This document shows positions 61,768 to 64,000 of a stretch of 64,000 bases of DNA, piece after piece. Source of the stretch: Roseburia rectibacter (GTDB lineage: Bacteria > Bacillota > Clostridia > Lachnospirales > Lachnospiraceae); NCBI RefSeq assembly GCF_014287515.2, contig NZ_CP092473.1, positions 1,081,001 through 1,145,000 on the forward strand. The letters run 5' to 3'. Below the pieces are notes generated by a model, which saw only the letters and a program-made list of their open reading frames with translations, was not told where the DNA came from and did no database searches. Both the position numbers and the translations under genes were made by a program. Position 1 is the first letter of the stretch. The number at the start of each line of letters is the position of its first letter.

Positions 61768-63165
61768 ATGGAAGAAAAAAAGTATTTGAAATGGTATAAC
61801 AAAATTGGATACGGATCAGGTGATATTGCAGGTAATGTAGTCTATGCGTTCCTGACATCTTTTATGATGGTCTATCTGACGGACTCGGTAGGACTTGCTG
61901 CAGGTGTCGTGGGTACCCTGATTGCCGTATCAAAACTATTTGATGGTTTTACGGATATATTTTTTGGATCAATGATTGACAAAACACACAGTAAAATGGG
62001 AAAAGCGAAACCCTGGATGCTATACGGATATATTGGTTGTGCCATTACGCTGGTCGGCTGCTTTGCAGTACCGGTGAGTTTGGGAACAACGGCTAAATAT
62101 GTATGGTTCTTTATTTCTTATACACTGTTAAATAGTGTGTTTTATACAGCAAACAATATTGCTTATTCAGCACTTACGTCACTGATTACAAAGAACAGCA
62201 AAGAGCGTGTACAGATGGGATCTTACCGTTTTATTTTTGCATTTTCAACAAGTCTTCTGATTCAGGCGATTACAGTTGGATTTGTAGATAAATGTGGTGG
62301 AGATGCTGCGGCATGGAGAACGGTTGCTATTATCTATGCAATCATTGGTCTGGTCGTAAATACGATTTCAGCACTTTCTGTTAAGGAACTTCCGGAGGAA
62401 GAACTTAATGAAGGAGAAGTAAAGAATGATAATGAAAAGTATGGAATAGTACAGGCATTCAAGCTTCTTGTCAAAAACAAATATTACATGATGATTTGTG
62501 GAACATATATTTTACAGCAGTTATATGGTGCCATGATTGGAGCTGGCATTTATTACATGACATGGGTACTGAAAAATAAGAATTTATTTGGACAATTTGC
62601 ATGGGCAGTAAATATTCCACTGATCATTGCCCTGATTTTCACACCGACATTAGTTGGTAAGTGGAAAGGTATGTATAAACTGAACTTAAGAGGTTACGTC
62701 TTAGCAGTCATCGGTAGAGCACTTGTTGTTGTTGCCGGATATATGGGCAGTGTTCCGCTGATGATGGCATTTACAGCTCTTGCAGCCTTAGGTCAGGGAC
62801 CATGGCAGGGAGATATGAATGCAGTTATCGCATCTTGCTCTGAATACACTTATCTTACGCAGGGAAAGAGAATTGACGGAACGATGTACTCTTGTACTTC
62901 TCTTGGTGTAAAAATCGGTGGAGGTATTGGAACCGCTGTTGTTGGATGGATGCTTGAGTTCAGTGGATATGTCGGAACAAATGCAACTCAGCCACAGTCT
63001 GCACTTGATATGATGCAGTTCATGTATCTTTGGCTTCCGTTAATCTTTGATGTATTGATTATGTTTGTACTTTCAAGAATGAATGTAGAAGATGCAAATA
63101 AAAAACTGAAAGCAGAAAAAGGAATTGCTGCAGATGAAGTAACAGATGCATCAGACATAAATTAG
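61768..63165 (+). CDS. GPH-family (glycoside-pentoside-hexuronide) sugar:cation symporter
   Basis: The 465-aa protein has about 12 membrane segments and the GPH signature DGFTDIFFGSMIDKTHSKMG, followed by KPWMLYG. The start WYNKIGYGSGDIAGNVVYA is typical of MelB/LacS-type carriers. It lacks the C-terminal IIA-like domain of LacS. It likely imports the galactoside cut by the neighbouring beta-galactosidase. A terminator follows. Confidence 0.93.
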   Translation: MEEKKYLKWYNKIGYGSGDIAGNVVYAFLTSFMMVYLTDSVGLAAGVVGTLIAVSKLFDGFTDIFFGSMIDKTHSKMGKAKPWMLYGYIGCAITLVGCFAVPVSLGTTAKYVWFFISYTLLNSVFYTANNIAYSALTSLITKNSKERVQMGSYRFIFAFSTSLLIQAITVGFVDKCGGDAAAWRTVAIIYAIIGLVVNTISALSVKELPEEELNEGEVKNDNEKYGIVQAFKLLVKNKYYMMICGTYILQQLYGAMIGAGIYYMTWVLKNKNLFGQFAWAVNIPLIIALIFTPTLVGKWKGMYKLNLRGYVLAVIGRALVVVAGYMGSVPLMMAFTALAALGQGPWQGDMNAVIASCSEYTYLTQGKRIDGTMYSCTSLGVKIGGGIGTAVVGWMLEFSGYVGTNATQPQSALDMMQFMYLWLPLIFDVLIMFVLSRMNVEDANKKLKAEKGIAADEVTDASDIN

Positions 63166-63177
63166 AATTGACAGGAG

Positions 63178-63219
63178 AAAGCGTTGTCTGGTCGTTGCTC
63201 GATGAGACAGTGCTTTTTT
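63178..63219 (+). terminator. Terminator of the lacZ-symporter unit
   Basis: AAAGC and TGTCT pair with AGACA and GCTTT around a GGTCGTTGCTCGATG loop, with six T at the end. Confidence 0.75.
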
Positions 63220-63230
63220 CTATAAATAGT

Positions 63231-63290
63231 CCTTTTAGTATTTATACATGGTAAGGATGCTCAAAATATTCAGTGTAGAATACTAAAAGG
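63231..63290. repeat. 12-bp inverted repeat overlapping a small ORF
   Basis: CCTTTTAGTATT (63231-63242) is the exact complement of AATACTAAAAGG (63279-63290). It covers most of the 25-aa minus-strand ORF and could end or stabilise its RNA. Confidence 0.6.
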
Positions 63291-63319
63291 TCATTCAGAT
63301 ATTTTTTTAGGTTGCTCAT
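63242..63319 (-). CDS. Possible 25-aa small protein
   Basis: On the minus strand AAAGGAGG lies 8 bases before ATG 63319, a far better ribosome site than chance would give. The 25 codons encode MSNLKKYLNDLLVFYTEYFE and then HPYHV, with TAA at 63242. A -10-like TATAAT lies at 63352-63357 (minus strand). The peptide could be amphipathic. No family is known to me, and a chance ORF cannot be excluded. Confidence 0.45.
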   Translation of the reverse strand: MSNLKKYLNDLLVFYTEYFEHPYHV

Positions 63320-63428
63320 TTGCAATTCCTCCTTTCCTTATTTACAAGTTGATTATAAGATAGGTGTAAAAGGATTGCTTGCCAAATCGAAAGAAGATAT
63401 AGACAAATGTTGCAAAGGGGAGTATTTC

Positions 63429-64000
63429 ATGCAGTTAAAATATGTTGACACAAAAGAGGAGATTATAGCAATAAATAGGAAGTCAAAACATATTGAACCA
63501 CATCTTCATAATGCACTGGAGATCGTTTGTGTAACAAGTGGATCATTAGAACTTGGTGTCGGACAGGAACTATACCATATGGAAAAAGGAGATATAGGCT
63601 TTGTATTTCCAGATGTTATTCATCACTATCAGGTACTGACACCCGGTGTAAATAAAGCGACTTATCTGATTGCATCGCCATTTGCGATAGCCAAATTTGC
63701 AGATATCATGCAATCCATGGCTCCTGAATACCCAATCATCAAAGCGGAAAAGGTTGAACCGGAGGTATATAGGGTTATAAATGCAATTTTAGAGACAGAA
63801 CAGTCGGATATTACTGTTACACAGGCATATCTTCAAATTGTGTTGGCACGCTGCATAGGAAAATTAAATTTGGTAGAAAAGAGCAGTGTGGGGAGCAACG
63901 ATCTTATTTACCAGACAGTTTCCTATATATCAGCAAATTTCAAGAAGAAGTTTTCGTTGGAAGAGATGGCAAAAGACCTGGGCGTGAGCAAATATGTTTT
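63429..64000 (+). CDS. AraC-family regulator, 3' end outside window
   Basis: The frame from ATG 63429 (GGGGAG upstream) stays open to the edge, 190 codons. The N-terminal cupin domain is clear (HIEPHLHNALEIVCVTSGSL, KGDIGFVFPDVIHHYQV). The first helix-turn-helix begins at the edge (SLEEMAKDLGVSKYVF). It probably controls the neighbouring sugar genes or a gene beyond the window. Confidence 0.88.
   Translation, partial: MQLKYVDTKEEIIAINRKSKHIEPHLHNALEIVCVTSGSLELGVGQELYHMEKGDIGFVFPDVIHHYQVLTPGVNKATYLIASPFAIAKFADIMQSMAPEYPIIKAEKVEPEVYRVINAILETEQSDITVTQAYLQIVLARCIGKLNLVEKSSVGSNDLIYQTVSYISANFKKKFSLEEMAKDLGVSKYV

Overview
The window looks like a chromosome segment of a gut Lachnospiraceae bacterium (Bacillota, Clostridia). 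This rests on gene content and codon style: a HemZ-type coproporphyrinogen gene, a PyrK/PyrDB pair, a bifunctional Rel, strong AGGAGG ribosome binding sites, GH2/GPH sugar genes and two bile salt hydrolase-like genes. No species can be named from sequence alone. No rRNA, tRNA, CRISPR array or phage structural gene was seen.

Region 1 (1-16.6 kb) is ordinary chromosome. On the minus strand lies a lysozyme-response-type unit: ECF sigma factor, RsiV-like anti-sigma factor and an MBOAT O-acyltransferase. Plus-strand housekeeping genes follow: a GNAT, a TPR lipoprotein, hflX, pyrC-pyrK-pyrD, a secreted DUF5722-like protein, a second GNAT, rel, an MBL-fold hydrolase and hemZ.

Region 2 (about 17.08-56.70 kb) is a mosaic accessory island. 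It sits between the N-terminal piece (16955-17083) and C-terminal piece (56704-57426) of what looks like one XRE-family membrane regulator, so the island seems to have split that gene. In order it holds: a ParM/ParR partition module; a type I restriction system whose hsdS is broken by an IS3 element with a 5-bp target duplication; a DUF6361-like fragment, a 48-aa peptide and a macrodomain protein; cardiolipin synthase copy 1; an IS66 element; a ParB-ParA-ParB-RepA plasmid maintenance module; two divergent MATE exporters between 27-bp direct repeats; an IS1182 remnant and a cytosine methylase remnant; bile salt hydrolase 1, a small alarmone synthetase and cardiolipin synthase copy 2; an operon of a PLD-like protein, a two-component system, a FUSC-like membrane protein and a CDP-alcohol phosphatidyltransferase; an IS4 remnant, a third cls fragment, bile salt hydrolase 2 and FtsH; and a broken IS91-type element with a tyrosine recombinase.

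Two points stand out. First, the two cls copies are almost identical over about 1.69 kb, in direct orientation and 15.36 kb apart. The DNA between them carries replication and partition genes, which is the layout expected if a plasmid had integrated by a single crossover in cls. Second, bile salt hydrolases, cardiolipin/phosphatidylglycerol enzymes, an alarmone synthetase, a two-component system and FtsH cluster within 42.5-54.7 kb, suggesting an envelope or bile-stress gene set.

Region 3 (57.4-64 kb) is a sugar-use locus: an AraC regulator divergent from a GH2 beta-galactosidase, a GPH-family symporter, a possible 25-aa minus-strand ORF, and a second AraC gene cut by the window edge.
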